A stretch of DNA of 64,000 nt from Liriodendron chinense (taxonomy: Eukaryota > Streptophyta > Magnoliopsida > Magnoliales > Magnoliaceae), in assembly GCA_003013855.2 (NCBI GenBank), contig ML058492.1, positions 3,674,134-3,738,133 on the forward strand, in the 5' to 3' direction. Positions within the stretch are counted from its first letter, which is position 1, and every line of letters begins with the position of its first letter. Position numbers and translations under genes: made by a program. Shown one piece after another: positions 22,741-35,127 of the stretch. A model generated the notes under the pieces. That model ran no database searches. It was not told the origin of the DNA and saw only the letters and a program-made list of their open reading frames with translations.

Positions 22741-23930
22741 TATTCGCTTGCCTTAAGTGCAAGGCTTACGATATAGTAATAACTCAGTAAGACTGAGGTC
22801 GATCCACATGGAATTTGGGTAAACAATCCCAGGTTATTCTAATAACTTTAATCTCAATAGTTTTTAAAATTCAATTTTAGTAACTAGAATTAAACAGTAA
22901 TTTAAATAGGAGAAAATCTGAGAATATAGAAGAAAACTAAGGCTTTAAGGATCCACTTGCAGTATTTCATTCTAATTAAGCACATAGAACTTGAACTTGT
23001 AACTTCAAAGTAACAACCATACCAAGAGATCATGACATGCTCTAGGGTTACTATAATTCAATTCTAATAAATCCAAACATGGTAATCTTAGAGAATTGCA
23101 AGGAACTCATTTTCGAAGTACATGAACTCTCATAAAATATCCAAAAATATCAACTTTATTCAAACTAAAACTTGAAGTAAGAATACTCGAAATAAATGAA
23201 TTGAACATTGAAACTAGCTACAAGCTTCACCTCTTAGCCTTAGCTAAGAGGTTCTAGCTGAGCATACTACAACTAGAATAAAAAGAAAAACTACTTGAAA
23301 GCATAGAAAAACTATAAAACTCTAGTTGAAAGAGTTGCGAACACTCCACGATGATTCTCTCTACCTCCCACGACTTCCCAAGCCTTTTATGATGCCTTAG
23401 GAATGATGTGGAGGTGTCCTTTTATAGTAAAAATTCGCCACCGACTTGGAATCTTCAAGAATTTGTGAAGAGTTTACGCACTCTGAGCGGTGGCCGGCAG
23501 TTCGGTGCTTGCACAATAACTGACTTAACTGCAATTTGAATTTGAATGCATTTTCGACCGGTCGGAAAACTGGTTGAATTTGAATGATTTTGGTCCAACG
23601 AGTTTTTGCAGAAACTCCACCCTCAGATTGAATTTCTGACCGGTCAGGTGACTGGACGGTGGTTATGGCCGACCGGTCGGCTGTGTAAATTTTTTTTTTT
23701 GCGTTTTTCTTTCTTTCTTCTCTTTCTTCCTCACTTCTTTCTTTCGCCTCTTGGCACTTGTTCTATTGATCTTCAATGTATACAAAGACTCTTTTGACAT
23801 CATATTGGTGAAGTCTCTCTCTCATTCCTACAATCACAAAAAACATGTATTAGATTAATATTTAAACATGCAAACCATGCATAATGTGTGATAAATTGGG
23901 GTTAAAATATGCACAATTTAAGGCTCAAAA
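22741..23930 (-). mobile_element. Athila-like LTR C (solo or truncated), different subfamily
   Basis: On the minus strand it runs from about 23930 (TTTTGAGCC, a mutated TGTTGAGCC) to 22741 (GCGAATA). Its body matches the LTRs at 35128, 46859 and 54658 better than LTR B beside it. TATAAAA (minus) is at 23420-23426. The flanking pentamers GCCAT and GATAG do not match, so it is not a clean solo LTR; it probably fused to piece B by deletion or unequal recombination. Confidence 0.75.
23545..23690 (-). promoter_or_regulatory. GACCGGTC motif cluster in U3 of LTR C
   Basis: CGACCGGTCGG (perfect palindrome core CCGACCGGTCGG at 23670-23681), TGACCGGTCAG and a degenerate AACTGGTT lie about 120-260 bp upstream of the TATA box on the minus strand. 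Confidence 0.65.
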
Positions 23931-23935
23931 GATAG

Positions 23936-24777
23936 GCCGGGTGGTGCTAAAAGGGTAGTTTGTATTGAAGTGGCATGGGTCTCGAGCTCTTCATTCTTAG
24001 GTGAATTTATAGAAATGTAAGACAATTTACTAAAGACTTGTATTGGAATTGATCTCTATGATATTATATGCATTAACTGACCAATTAGTAGACATGACTG
24101 ATTATACTCCGTGAACATTATAGGATGCGCGTGCTGAACTATCCATGTGCTCTTCACACTTGGCGTGCATTTTTTATTAGGCAAAATGAGGGGTAGTATC
24201 GACTTGGATATAAAGTACATTTAGACTGGAGTTGATATTAGCCGAATAAAGCTTCTGAATCTAAGGTTGTTTAAAAATCGTAGAATTTCTCATAGGTCAA
24301 AGGATTATAAGATTATGCCACTCACGTGACTCCTATAGTTGATCTGCATTATATATTATGGGTAAAGGGCATTGGTTAAGGAAAAGGAAGTGGTTCGGCA
24401 CCCTTTTTCTGCTCATGCAGAACATAGTTTCTACTGTACGTGATTTTACAATTTTAGGGGATTTGATGAGGCTTTAACGTTACTACATCAAGCTATACTT
24501 CACAATGTATCAGGACCTTAGCTAGCTAAAAAAAAGAAAAAAAAGAAGAAAAGTAGCTGTAGAAGAGTAGAAATGATGTGCATTTGCAAACGTTGTGGAT
24601 GTCCTTGGAATGTGTGGAGTGGAACACAATTCTATTCGAGATATGAGAAGAAAAAGGGAAAACCAGACACCATTTTGTTTTTACAAAAGGGACAGTCTGA
24701 TGTTCCTAATTCCAACCCTGCCCTTCGACTAAAAGTTTCTTCTTTTAATTAACCATATATGCTCTTACTTAAGTAGA
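23936..24777. repeat. Continuation of the 54 bp-array repeat flank
   Basis: Phrases such as CTTCATTCTTAGGTGAATTT and GACTTGTATTGGAATTGATC match 54150-54330. No coding region is present. This is old sequence into which the element at 24783-32608 inserted. Confidence 0.55.
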
Positions 24778-24782
24778 GTTAT

Positions 24783-26425
24783 TGTTGAGCCATGAATTGA
24801 TTATATCTAAACCCCAATTCATAGTAGAATTGCATAGTTAAGTTGTTAAAGATAAGGACTTATGCTTGTTTTTGCGTTTGTAGGTAAAAGAGAGAGATGA
24901 CATGGATTTAATACTAATTTGAAGGATTTGGAGTAATTAGAAAACCAAGCTTTAATGATCCAAAGAAGTGGAGAAAAAGCCTTGAAGGAATCAAGTTGAA
25001 GACTTGGAATGGCTAGAAAAGTCAAATTGCGTAATGCTGCAGGGCTATAAAAGTAAACGATAGAAAGTTCAACGGATGACCCTATATAGCAGAAAAATTA
25101 TACTTTTGGCCTTCGTGCGCTCGACCACCACTTTACCGAGCGCCTGGAATTTATAAAAATTTCAGTTTCTTGCTGGAACATTTTTAGACATGGCCGGGGG
25201 CCTGACCACAACTGGCCGGGAGCCCGATAAAAAGGTTTCAGGTGCCAGAAATTTACAAAAAGTTACCAAACTTGCTGGATTGTTTTGTGGTATGGTCGGT
25301 CGCCTGACCAACACTTGTCGGACGCCTGATAACCAACGTAAATACATAATTTCTTACGCAATTTGAGGCGGTGGGTAATTTTTCTATAAAAGGACACCTC
25401 CACACTTTTCTTAAGGCATCATAGAAGGATATTGAAGTTGTAGGAGGTGGAGAGGATCGTCGTGGAGCGTTCGCAACTCCTCCAACTAGGGTTTTTATGA
25501 TTTTTCTATGCTTTTAATAGTTTTTCTTTTGAGTTTTAGTTTAACCTTCTCCATAGTTGGTTAAACCTCTTATCTAGGGCTAAGAGGTGAAGCTTATAAT
25601 TGTTTACAATGCTCAGTTTGATTTAGTTCAAGTACTTTTGGGTTTAATGAAGAACACTTTTAGTTCAAGTTTGAAATAAAGTTGGTATTTTTAGTTTAAT
25701 CTTCTATCTCTTGTGATTATGCTTACATGAGATATTTTGATTTACTAAGATTGATAAATGGGATTTTATTGATAGGATTTTGGGTTGTAGAGATCTTAGA
25801 TCCATCATGATATGTTGGATGCTAGGAGATCTTACAAACTAAGTTTCCTAAGTATTTATATAGAACTAAACTAGAAGAAGTTCTTATCTTTGGGATTGAT
25901 CTGAGATAGATATTTATGTAGTGATATTGGTTTAATAGAAGTTCAATTCATGCTTCTAAATCAAGGCTAGTGACAAGACTTGAGAAAGAATCATGAATGT
26001 GATCTCAATTATTTTGTGAAGGATTGGGTTGTGTGATTGAATACGCCCAATGCCTTAGTTATTGTGAGTGAACCATATAAGTAGATGATTCATCCATATT
26101 AGATATATTATGATAATTTGATTGCTCTATATTTAGATTGGATAGGGATAGAACTCCGACTCTAATTGAGTTGTTGGCTGGAATAGTTTGAATTGGCATT
26201 GTGAATGATTATAAGTGGATCCTTGGTGGTCTAGTGTTTTATTACCCTGATTTAGTTTTAAAGTAGATAGTTTTATGTTTTTAAATGTCATCCATCAATA
26301 TAAATTTGAGTTTAGCCCATCTAAGTTATAAAGTTTAGAATTCTTACGACAATCCATGAGGATCGACCTCGGTCTTACCGAGAATTATTACTACATCACA
26401 GCCTTGAACTTGAGGTGAGCGAACA
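24783..26425 (+). repeat. 5' LTR of element A (1643 bp)
   Basis: It runs TGTTGAGCC...GCGAACA. TATAAAA at 25385-25391 is followed by GGACACCTCC, shared by all LTRs of the family. A perfect 6 bp hairpin CTCGGT-CTT-ACCGAG at 26368-26382 lies close to the LTR end. Confidence 0.94.
25105..25335 (+). promoter_or_regulatory. GC-rich palindrome-like cluster in U3 of element A 5' LTR
   Basis: Degenerate copies of the GGTCGGGCGCCCGACC-type motif (GCGCTCGACC, GGCCGGGGGCCTGACC, GGCCGGGAGCCCGA, GGTCGGTCGCCTGACC) sit 50-280 bp before the TATA box. The 3' LTR retains better-preserved copies. Confidence 0.65.
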
Positions 26426-26431
26426 AGTTTT

Positions 26432-26448
26432 TGGCGCCGCTGCCGAGG
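26432..26448 (+). other. Primer-binding site, Asp-tRNA type (Athila-like)
   Basis: TGGCGCCGCTGCCGAGG starts six bases after the LTR end. It differs little from the TGGCGCCGTTGCCGGGG site known from Athila elements. Confidence 0.9.
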
Positions 26449-26704
26449 TTTAGGTTAACGGTTTTAAATTTTGTAATTAGGGTATAGTTACGTTAGATCG
26501 GTTAGGATAAGATTTATTATTTTAGTAGGTTTTTCTTAGAATTTTTTTGCTAACAGATTTTGTTTGTTTTATATTATTTTTTTCACTAACCTAGTTCTTC
26601 AATCCGGTAACACCGTTCTAACTTAAACTCTTTTAAATCTTAGTTTTTTTATTTTTATTTTCAGATTTTTAGATTTTAGGTTTAGTATAGTTTTTGTGTG
26701 GTTT

Positions 26705-29700
26705 ATGCCCAATTGGGAGCGTGATCATACATTGCGAATTCTGAGTGAGTGAGGTTTAGTTGAAGGTCTAGTTAATCACAGATGAGTTAGAAAACGTCTC
26801 GGAAATCCAGAACCACCTGAAATCATAGCTAAAAATGAACCCCACGATGTTGAAAATGTTGACCATAATGCACCACCAACTAAGATGAAATGTAATGAGA
26901 ATGAGGTATGCTATGTTCCTCCAGTTAAAACATTGCGAGATTATCTACAATCGGAAAGAACAACCACGTCTTCGTACATTGTTTTCCACTTAATGCAGGA
27001 AATGTGGACCTTAAACCAGAAATTTTCAAGTTACTTCTAAAATTTCATGGACTCAATTCTGAAAGTCCATATGCGCACCTAAGTAAATTTGAGGAGATAG
27101 CCAATACCTTTTAATTTAATAACGTCTCCCAAGATGTAATCAAATTGAAATTGTTCCCCTTCTCTCTAAAGGACAAAGCCAAATCATGGCTTCAGTTACT
27201 TAAACCTAGAAGCATAAGGACTTAGGCTGAGATGACTCGGGAGTTCCTTAAAAGTACTTCTCGGTTCATAAAACCAATGCACTAAGGCGGACTATCACGA
27301 ACTTCTCCCAAAAAGGAGATGAAACTTTTTTTCAATGTTGGGAGAGGTTCAAAGATCTTTTATTAGAGTGCCCATATCATGGTTATGAAAAGTGGCGCTT
27401 GATTAACTTCTTCCATGACGGATTGAGTTCAAACATGTGTCAATTTGTCCAAATGATATGTAATGGTGAATTTTTGAACAAAGCGCCCAATGATGCTTGG
27501 GATTACTTTGACATGCTAGCTGAGAATGCCCGGTCTTGGGACATCTCCACTCCAACTAGTAATCCCACGTTAGCCCCAAGAGAGAAAGGTGTACATGCAT
27601 TAAATGAGGACGATGATTTAAATACAAAGGTGGCGGGTCTCACAAAGAAGGTTGAGGCCATAGAATTAAGGAGTGTTAACATGATAACCATTGGCGAGGC
27701 TGTTGAAAGTGTATGTGGTCTTTGTGAGAGTGATGTTCACTTAATAAAAAATTGTCTAACAATCCCTTCATTTCAAGATATCTTGCAAACTCAATTGAAT
27801 GCCACAAACGCTTATCAACGCCCCTTTAATGCACCAAATTCTAACTTACAACATCCTGATTGGCGGTGTCAACCGAATCTTAATGAGAGAAATGGACCTA
27901 TGGTAAATACAAATAATGCTTCCCAAGGGCCTCCTCAAATGAGCACTCTTGAGGATACATTAAACGCATTCATGATTGGACAAGCTCAGATAAATCAGTC
28001 TAATATGCATGCCATGAATGAACTTAAAATCTCGGTTGAAAGAATTGAGACACACCTAGAAGTTAGAGAGCAAGGGACTTCTTTGGCCGAACCTCATCCT
28101 AACCCCAAGGAACAACTTGAATCAAATACCAATTCTTCAACCCATCCTCATGTAGAACATGTTCAACCTATCACTACTCTTAAAAGTGGTAAACGATTGA
28201 AAAATCTGAATCGGTGAAGGCCACAAAACCTAATGATCCGATTGATTCTAAGAGTAATGGTGAATCTAGCAATGCTCCACAAGATAAAGAGTCGAAGCGT
28301 GCGTATAAACCCGTGGCCCCATCCCCCAAACGTTTTGTTTCAACTAAAAGGCCAAGTGAAAATCAGGACATTCTAGAAGTTTTTCTATAAGTCAAAATCA
28401 ACATTCCCCTGTTGGATGCAATTAAGCAAATTCCTTTATATACCAAAATTTAAAGGATCTATATGCCTTAAAGAGTAAGCAAAATGTGCAAAAGAGGGCA
28501 TTTTTTATAGAACAAGTGAGTGCTATCATACAACAAAATACTCCGCCCAAATTCAAAGATCCCGGAGGCCATACAATCTTTTGCATGATAGGTAACTTCC
28601 GGATGAATAGAGCACTTCTTGATTTAGGGGTCAATATTAATTTGATCCCCTATTCGGTCTAGAGCAACTTGGACTTGGTGAATTAAAACCTACCATGATA
28701 ATTTTACAACTTGCGGATCGCTCCGTTAGAATACCGAGAGGAGTAATTGAGGATGTGTTAGTCCAAATCGATAAGTTCTACTACCCGGTAGACTTTATTG
28801 TTTTGGTTACATAAGTGGTTACAAATGTATGCACTCAAGTTCCTGCCATTCTAGGCCGACCATTCCTAGCAACCGCCAATGTTATAATCAATTGTAGGAA
28901 TGGAGTCATAAAAATATCCTTTGGAAATATGACCATCATGCTAACTGTGTTTAATTTGCATAAATAACAAGAGGATGAGGATGAGTATGAAGATGAGATC
29001 CACATGATTAACTTCATAGATACAATTGTGGATGATGATGAGCCACCCTCAACTAAATTTTTCAAAACTATGGAAGTTTGCTTGGCTCATTCAAAGGAAA
29101 AAATAAATTTAGATATTTATGAGGCCTTGAAAGAACTAAAATCTGAAAATTTGATTGGCAAGACACCAATCACTGATTTGAATAATTTTGTTGTGTAGAA
29201 AATTGATGAATTGGTGCTTGATTTACCTAAGGAAAGGCTAATTTTTGAAAGTGTAGTGGTTGAGGACGTATTCCAACTTATACAAGTGACCGAGAAGGTC
29301 GAAGTTTCCTACACTCTAAAAGAGTGTTTGGCATATTTTAAGGATTGGGATGATCCTATGATCCGTGACATTGTCAATGCCTTAAGGGAAACTTCACCGG
29401 TGAAAAAAATTATGTGGAGACTCCTTCCACGGAGTGTAGCACCGAAGTATTGATAGTGGAAGCACCGGTAGAATCTAATTATGTGGAGACCATACCGACT
29501 TGTGAAGAAATTTAAGTCTTCACATCTCTTTGGTTTGTTCAAACTGAAGTGCACCATCTCTGGGATGATCCTTACTTGAATAATTTTTTCCCAGACAATT
29601 TGAAAAGGAGATTCATATTTGATGAATTCCAACTGAAGAAATTCTCCTTTCCTAACACATGGGGTGATAACTTTGAGAAACCTGCTGAAATATTTTTGCA

Positions 29701-29773
29701 GGATTTTCAATATATAGAACGACAGACATCATCCATGTGCATTATGAAGCGGGATGGTGGATGGTATTACTGA
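26705..29773 (+). pseudogene. Degenerate gag-protease plus post-protease frame of element A
   Basis: It begins at an ATG giving MPNWERDH, like MSRWERDH in element D. Athila-type Gag follows with several stops and frameshifts (26750-27400). The open stretch 27399-28217 (272 aa) keeps a complete CCHC knuckle at its residues 106-119, the C-terminal Gag and a TLKSGK motif. Beyond it the protease active-site segment (LLDLGVNINLI) lies near 28613-28650, then DRSVRIPRG and LGRPFLAT (about 28855-28875). The third part (29004-29453) is the acidic post-protease region with YTLKECLAYFKDWDDPMI, followed by an aromatic-rich end (KFSFPNTWGDNF near 29640, stop at 29773). No reverse transcriptase motif appears. 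Gag would assemble particles and the protease would mature them; this copy cannot. Confidence 0.9.
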
Positions 29774-30950
29774 AAAACCTTTTACTCTATCTATTAATCC
29801 TGTTAGATTCCATTCCTTTGGATGATCATGTGTATCGAGATTGACCTTCTAGTTTGACGGAGGTATAGAGTAGTTTTATTAATTTTAATTGTTTAGTGGT
29901 TTGGAGTTGTAAACTTCCATATTTGACTCTCTTAAGTACTCTCATTCTCACCCTCCTTATTTTGATCATTGCTCTCATGTTATTGTTATTGATTATTTCT
30001 ATCTTTTTACATTGAGGACAAATGTGAGATTTTGGTTAGGGGTGAGATTCCTATATGAATTTCGTACTTTGTTACATTTCGAGCAATTTTTGTATGAATT
30101 TTTTTTTTATTTTTTCCGAAAATTCAATACTCTTTTGGAAAACTTTGTTTCTATATACTTGAGATGTTACGAGTATGAGAAAAGAGAGATGAAGTGATTG
30201 ATTTTGAAGCTCTTAAAAACCTATAATATAATAGTTTTCTATTTGAATTCTCCTATTTATATGATTGATAGAACATTTGAACACTCTCGAGTCTAGTTCA
30301 CGTTACACAATTCTCATGGTTTGAAGGGATTATGTAGATTTGTAGATCGGTTAGACTGAGATTTAAGGTGTTAAGGAACCAAGCCTTGTTCATGTGAAGT
30401 AAGAAGAAGAATGGAAGATATGGATTTCTAAAAATTCTATCTCATGTGAAAAAGAAAGAAAAAAAAAGGATGATTATTGTTGAAAATTTATGAAAAAGTT
30501 CCGAAAAGGGCTACTTATTAACAATCAGGGGAAGGTTTACCCGTAACCTAAGCTAGAACTGGAAACTAGTGTGAAAGTCATCGAAGGAATGGCAAGGTAA
30601 ATTCTTATAATAGGCATTTGGTTGATCTATACACTTTTAGATCTTTAGTTTCATTGATTTATGAAGAAGGTAATCCTGAAAATTCATGAGATGAACCTTC
30701 ACTATGCATACTAGACCTTGTTTAAATTCTTCTATTCATCAATCAATTAATAGGGATTCTATGTGAACATTTATTATGTTTGGGGAGTTTAGGATTTTAA
30801 CTTTATATCACTAATTTTCTCTGAATTTTGTGCTTGTATATCTTGAAGTTTATAGAAGCATAATTTCCGAGAGAGAGTTGAGTTTTTAGAAAATTGAAAT
30901 TGCTTCACGCATGTTTAGCTCGAGACTAGCAAAATGATGGTTGGGGGGTG
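29774..30950 (+). other. Conserved 3' noncoding region and polypurine tract of element A
   Basis: About 1.18 kb has no coding potential yet aligns with the same region of B, D and F. The phrase ACATTGAGGACAAATGTGAG is at about 30009. A strongly shared ~95 bp block lies at about 30505-30600 (TTTACCCGTAACC). The polypurine tract ATGGTTGGGGGGTG at 30937-30950 adjoins the 3' LTR. Confidence 0.75.
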
Positions 30951-32608
30951 TGTTGAGCCATGAATTGTGCATATCTGAACTCCAATTCATAACACAATTG
31001 CATAATTAAGTTATTAAAGATAAAGACTTATGCTTGTTTTTGTGTTTGTAGGTAAAAGAGACAGATGATATGGATTTAATACTAATTTGAAGGATTTAGA
31101 GTAATTAGAAGACTAAGCTTTAATGATCCAAAGAAGTGGAGAAAAAATCATGAAGAAATTAAGTTGAAGACTTGGAATGGCCATAAAAGTCAAATTGTAA
31201 AGCTGTAGAGCTAGAAAAGTAAACTGCAGAAAGTTCAGCAATGACCCAGCAGAGCAGAAAAATTATACTTTTGGCCTTCGGGCACTCGACCACTACTTTA
31301 TCGGGGGCCCGAAATTCACAGAAATTTCAGTTTCTTGTTGGAACCTTTTTGGACATGGTCGGGTGCTCGACCATAATTGGCCGGGCGCCCGATGACCTGT
31401 TGAGCGCTTGATAAAGAGATTCCGAGCACCCGAAATTCAAAGAAAAGTTACCAAACTTGCTAGACTGTTTTGTGGTATGGTCGGGCGCCCGACCAACACT
31501 CGCCGGGTGCCCGATAATCGATGTCAGTGCGTAAATTCTTATACAATTTGAGATGGTGATTGATTTTTTTCTATAAAAGGACACTTCTATACTCTTCCTA
31601 AGGCATCATAGAAGGATATTGAAATCGTGGGAAGTGGAGAGTATCATCGTGGAGCATTCGCAACTCCTCCTAGGGTTTTTATGATTTTTCTACCCTTTAA
31701 TAGTTTTTCTTTTGAGTTTTCATTCAACATTCTCCATGGTTGGTTAAACCTCTTAGCTAGGGCTAAGAGTTGAAGCTTATAGTTGTTTACATTGCTTAGT
31801 TTGATTTAGTTCAAGTACTTTTGAGTTTAATGAAGAAGAATTCTAGTTCAAATTTGAAATAAAGTTAGTATGTTTAGTTTAATCTTCTATCTCTTTTGAT
31901 AATGCTTACATTGGATGTTTTGATTCACTGAGATTGATCAATGGGGTGTTATTGATAGGATTTTGGGTTGTAGAGATCTTAGATCCATCACAATATGTTG
32001 GATGCTAGGACATCTTACAAACTAAGTTTCCCAAGTGCTTATCTAGAACTAAACTAGAAGAAGTTCTTATCTTTAGGATTGATCTAATATAGATGTTTAT
32101 GTAGTGATATTGGTATAATAGAAGTTCAATTTATGCTTCTAAATCAAGTCTAGTGACAAGACTTAAGGAAGAATCAAGAATGTGATCTCAATTGTTTTGT
32201 GAAGGATTAGGCTATGTGATTGAATACGCCCAATGCCTTAGTTGTTATGAGAGAACTATATCAGTAGATGATTCATCTATATTAGATATATTATGATGAT
32301 TTGATTGCCCTATATTTCGATTGGATAGGGATAAAACTCCGACTCCAATTGAATTATTGGCTTGAATGGTTTAAATTGACATTGTGAATGATTATAAGTG
32401 GATCCTTGATGCTCTAGTGTTTTATTTCCATGATTTAGTTTTTAAGTAGGTAGTTTTATGTTCTTAAATTCCATCCATCAATACAAATCCGAGTTTAGCC
32501 CATCCTAGTTATAAAGTTTAGAATTCTTACAACAATCCCTGAGGATCGACCTCGGTCTTACCGAGAATTATTACTACATTGCAGCCTTGCACTTAAGGCG
32601 AGCGAACA
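30951..32608 (+). repeat. 3' LTR of element A (1658 bp)
   Basis: It runs TGTTGAGCC...GCGAACA and is similar to 24783-26425 with many substitutions, so the insertion is not recent. TATAAAA is at 31572-31578. Confidence 0.94.
31275..31515 (+). promoter_or_regulatory. GGTCGGGCGCCCGACC cluster in U3 of element A 3' LTR
   Basis: This includes a perfect 16 bp palindrome GGTCGGGCGCCCGACC at 31479-31494 and several partial copies (GGTCGGGTGCTCGACC, GGCCGGGCGCCCGA, CGCCGGGTGCCCGA). The cluster ends about 60 bp before the TATA box. Confidence 0.75.
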
Positions 32609-32613
32609 GTTAT

Positions 32614-35122
32614 GGTGTGGTTAAGACCTTTTGAATCGATAGGAGATTAGAGCGGATTATAACACATGCAACTTTTAGTTGGTGGTGAAACATCCACTTT
32701 AAAGGCATTGGTTCACACTCTAGTTAGCTCGAATTGTCCTCACAGCCTTCAACCCTTGTATCACTCTCAGTTGTTTCCTCCTTCAATGGCCCGTTGCTGT
32801 GGTCCTTAAATAGGCCTTCAACTGGCCTATGACTATAGGTATTCTTTTTAGCACGCTAGGCTCTCTTTATTACAATTCATCATTATTTGTGTCACTATTG
32901 ATGCCTTTCCTCAATTGGCCCTTTAAGGGCTTGTTGTGGGATTTGCTTCTTTTTTTCTACATGTCAGTTGACGCATGAGGGGTCTTGTGTATTTTTGGGG
33001 CCGAGGTGCATGACCCTGCTTTACCGTTTATTTGATTTGGAGTTGGTTAATCGATTTTGGTGGTCATTTGTAGGAGATACTAAGGACTCTTTAGGCTTGA
33101 TTTTTGTGGGTTTTTGGTATCGTTAGAGTCTGAGGAATGTATCTTTAATTGATCTATAACCGTTAGACACATCAGATGATCGACTAACATCTTAAATAAA
33201 TGGGCTGCGGGCTTTGAAATCCGATCATCTTTGGGTCTTGCCAAAGGACCATTACTGGTAAGCCAATTTAGGCTTTTAAGTTCTTTCAGACTATATCTAG
33301 ACGTGGATTGATCATAATGAAGCTTGTTTAAAGCTCTTAAAGGATCTTGGAGATTTGGTGGGAATGGGACTAGTTGGCCTACAAATCTATTAATCTGGTC
33401 TGTCAACCATATTCAAGCTTTCCTAAGACGTTTCTTACCTAACTTATATGATTGTTTGACGGTATCGAGCCATATGGATACATTACATCAAAGCCTAATT
33501 GAAGTCAAAGAGTAGTTTTAATCTCATTTTCAAGTGAGGTGTCTTCATACTTCTAACTTAAGGTAAATCGTCAAGATCTTTCTATAAGTGGCCAATCATC
33601 GAACAAATGTAGATGGTTATATATTTATCTTGAGATGGGTCGTTATGATCTTCACATAATCAACCTGTTTTTGAATGTGTGTTGCCAGTTATGTTATGTC
33701 GTGTGTCAATGTTAATTACCGCTTTAGCTAATTATGCGTTTTACATACACTTTTCCTATGTATTTACATATGATTGGCCTCTTCTACTTGATCACGTTTT
33801 ATGAAGAGAGTAACTACTAACTTGCTCACTGGTCATTCTCTCTCTTAAGCCATGACGGAGCTCATTACCTTTCTTATTTTGCCACAAATTGGTGTTACAA
33901 CTGTATGCTTTCCAGTCTTCTGATTGTTGACATGTGTCCTCTAAAGATAGTCTCCCTGACCTTCACAATTTCGTCTACTGATCGTATAGGCTAAAGGGAT
34001 CTCATCTTATTCTTTCGTAACATGTCAGTTTAGTAGGTATTTGGTCTTACACGGTAAGATAAGGTGCAAATATTACCCCCCACATCTCTTTGTATTTGGA
34101 GAATGTGAAGATGCTGGCATCTAACACGTGGTGGCACCCAATTGTTTATCAATTGTCATGTACCGCTCTTTGCATTGGAAATTGCTTTTCATTATTATCT
34201 TTCTTAAACATTGGCGCAATGCTTGATGGCCAAGCTTTCTATAAAGTATCTTCATGAGGACTAGTTCCTTGCCTCTGCATTTTCTTTGCTATGGTTTTCA
34301 TCATGTGTACTTCTTATTTCCTTGCTCCTATTCACAAGGTTCATACTTTGGTAAGAATGTGGCACTCAAACTTTTTATTTGGAAGGAGGCCAAAGTTGAG
34401 AAATAAATTTTCTAGACGAAGGACCTGCTGCTCAACTTAAGGATGACCAGATTTGGGCCTTTAAATCTTTCCTTCTCTTAGGATTCTTCTTTTAGATAGA
34501 GTTCCCACCTCATAGTTCAGTCCAGTGATATGAGTGGAAGACTTCTTGATGGGTACCATAACATCATCTTTGGAGAGGACTTTAGGCGAACATAATGGAT
34601 TTTTTTAAATAGGTCATTTGACATTGCTTTTCATAATTATAAATTTTTGTTGTGGGACTAATGTTGACCACTCTCTTGTTTAATTATAGTGACTAACATA
34701 ATTGGCCAAAGACTAATGTGGAACAGTTGGGCGATCTTCTTCATTTTTGGATGTTTTCAGGCTTTGAATTCTAGCAAGGTCTTCATTATTTTGGAACTTG
34801 CTATTGCTTTCCAACATCATGTCGTTAATCCTTAATTCTTAAATAAGGAGTGAGCTATCGAAGGACTTCTCGTCATCTAGAATATCATCTTCAGAGATTT
34901 CTTCCATGTTCATAGTATTAAGAAGATCACCTAGATCTAAATCTTTATCCTGGCTTGGTTTTCCCACAAAATGTTGCTTAAGCATAATCAGTCTAAGCTT
35001 GAATTTTTACATTGCCGACCACACAATTCCTCAATCTTTCTAACCTTCCTTCTCTTGGGCTTGAAGATAGCTTGCCCCCTCTGTTAATGATGCTTCTAAT
35101 TTTTGTGTCATTTCTTCTGTCG
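32614..35122. other. Old intergenic sequence between elements A and D
   Basis: About 2.5 kb is rich in short stops and has no recognisable domain. It is continuous with 48186-48730 once element D is removed. It may include remnants of very old retroelements, but I could not identify any. Confidence 0.5.
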
Positions 35123-35127
35123 GTTGA

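Larger units (their letters stand above)
24783..32608 (+). mobile_element. Complete, decayed Athila-like Gypsy element A (7826 bp)
   Basis: It has two LTRs starting TGTTGAGCCATGAATTG and ending GAGCGAACA, an Asp-tRNA-type primer site, a gag-protease frame, a polypurine tract and a perfect 5 bp target duplication GTTAT (24778-24782 and 32609-32613). No reverse transcriptase, RNase H or integrase is present, so it is non-autonomous. The frame has many stops and is no longer functional. Confidence 0.95.

Noticed and set aside
18697..23930. One intact minus-strand element formed by LTRs B and C
   Set aside because: The two LTRs belong to different subfamilies and the outer pentamers GCAAG and GATAG do not match.
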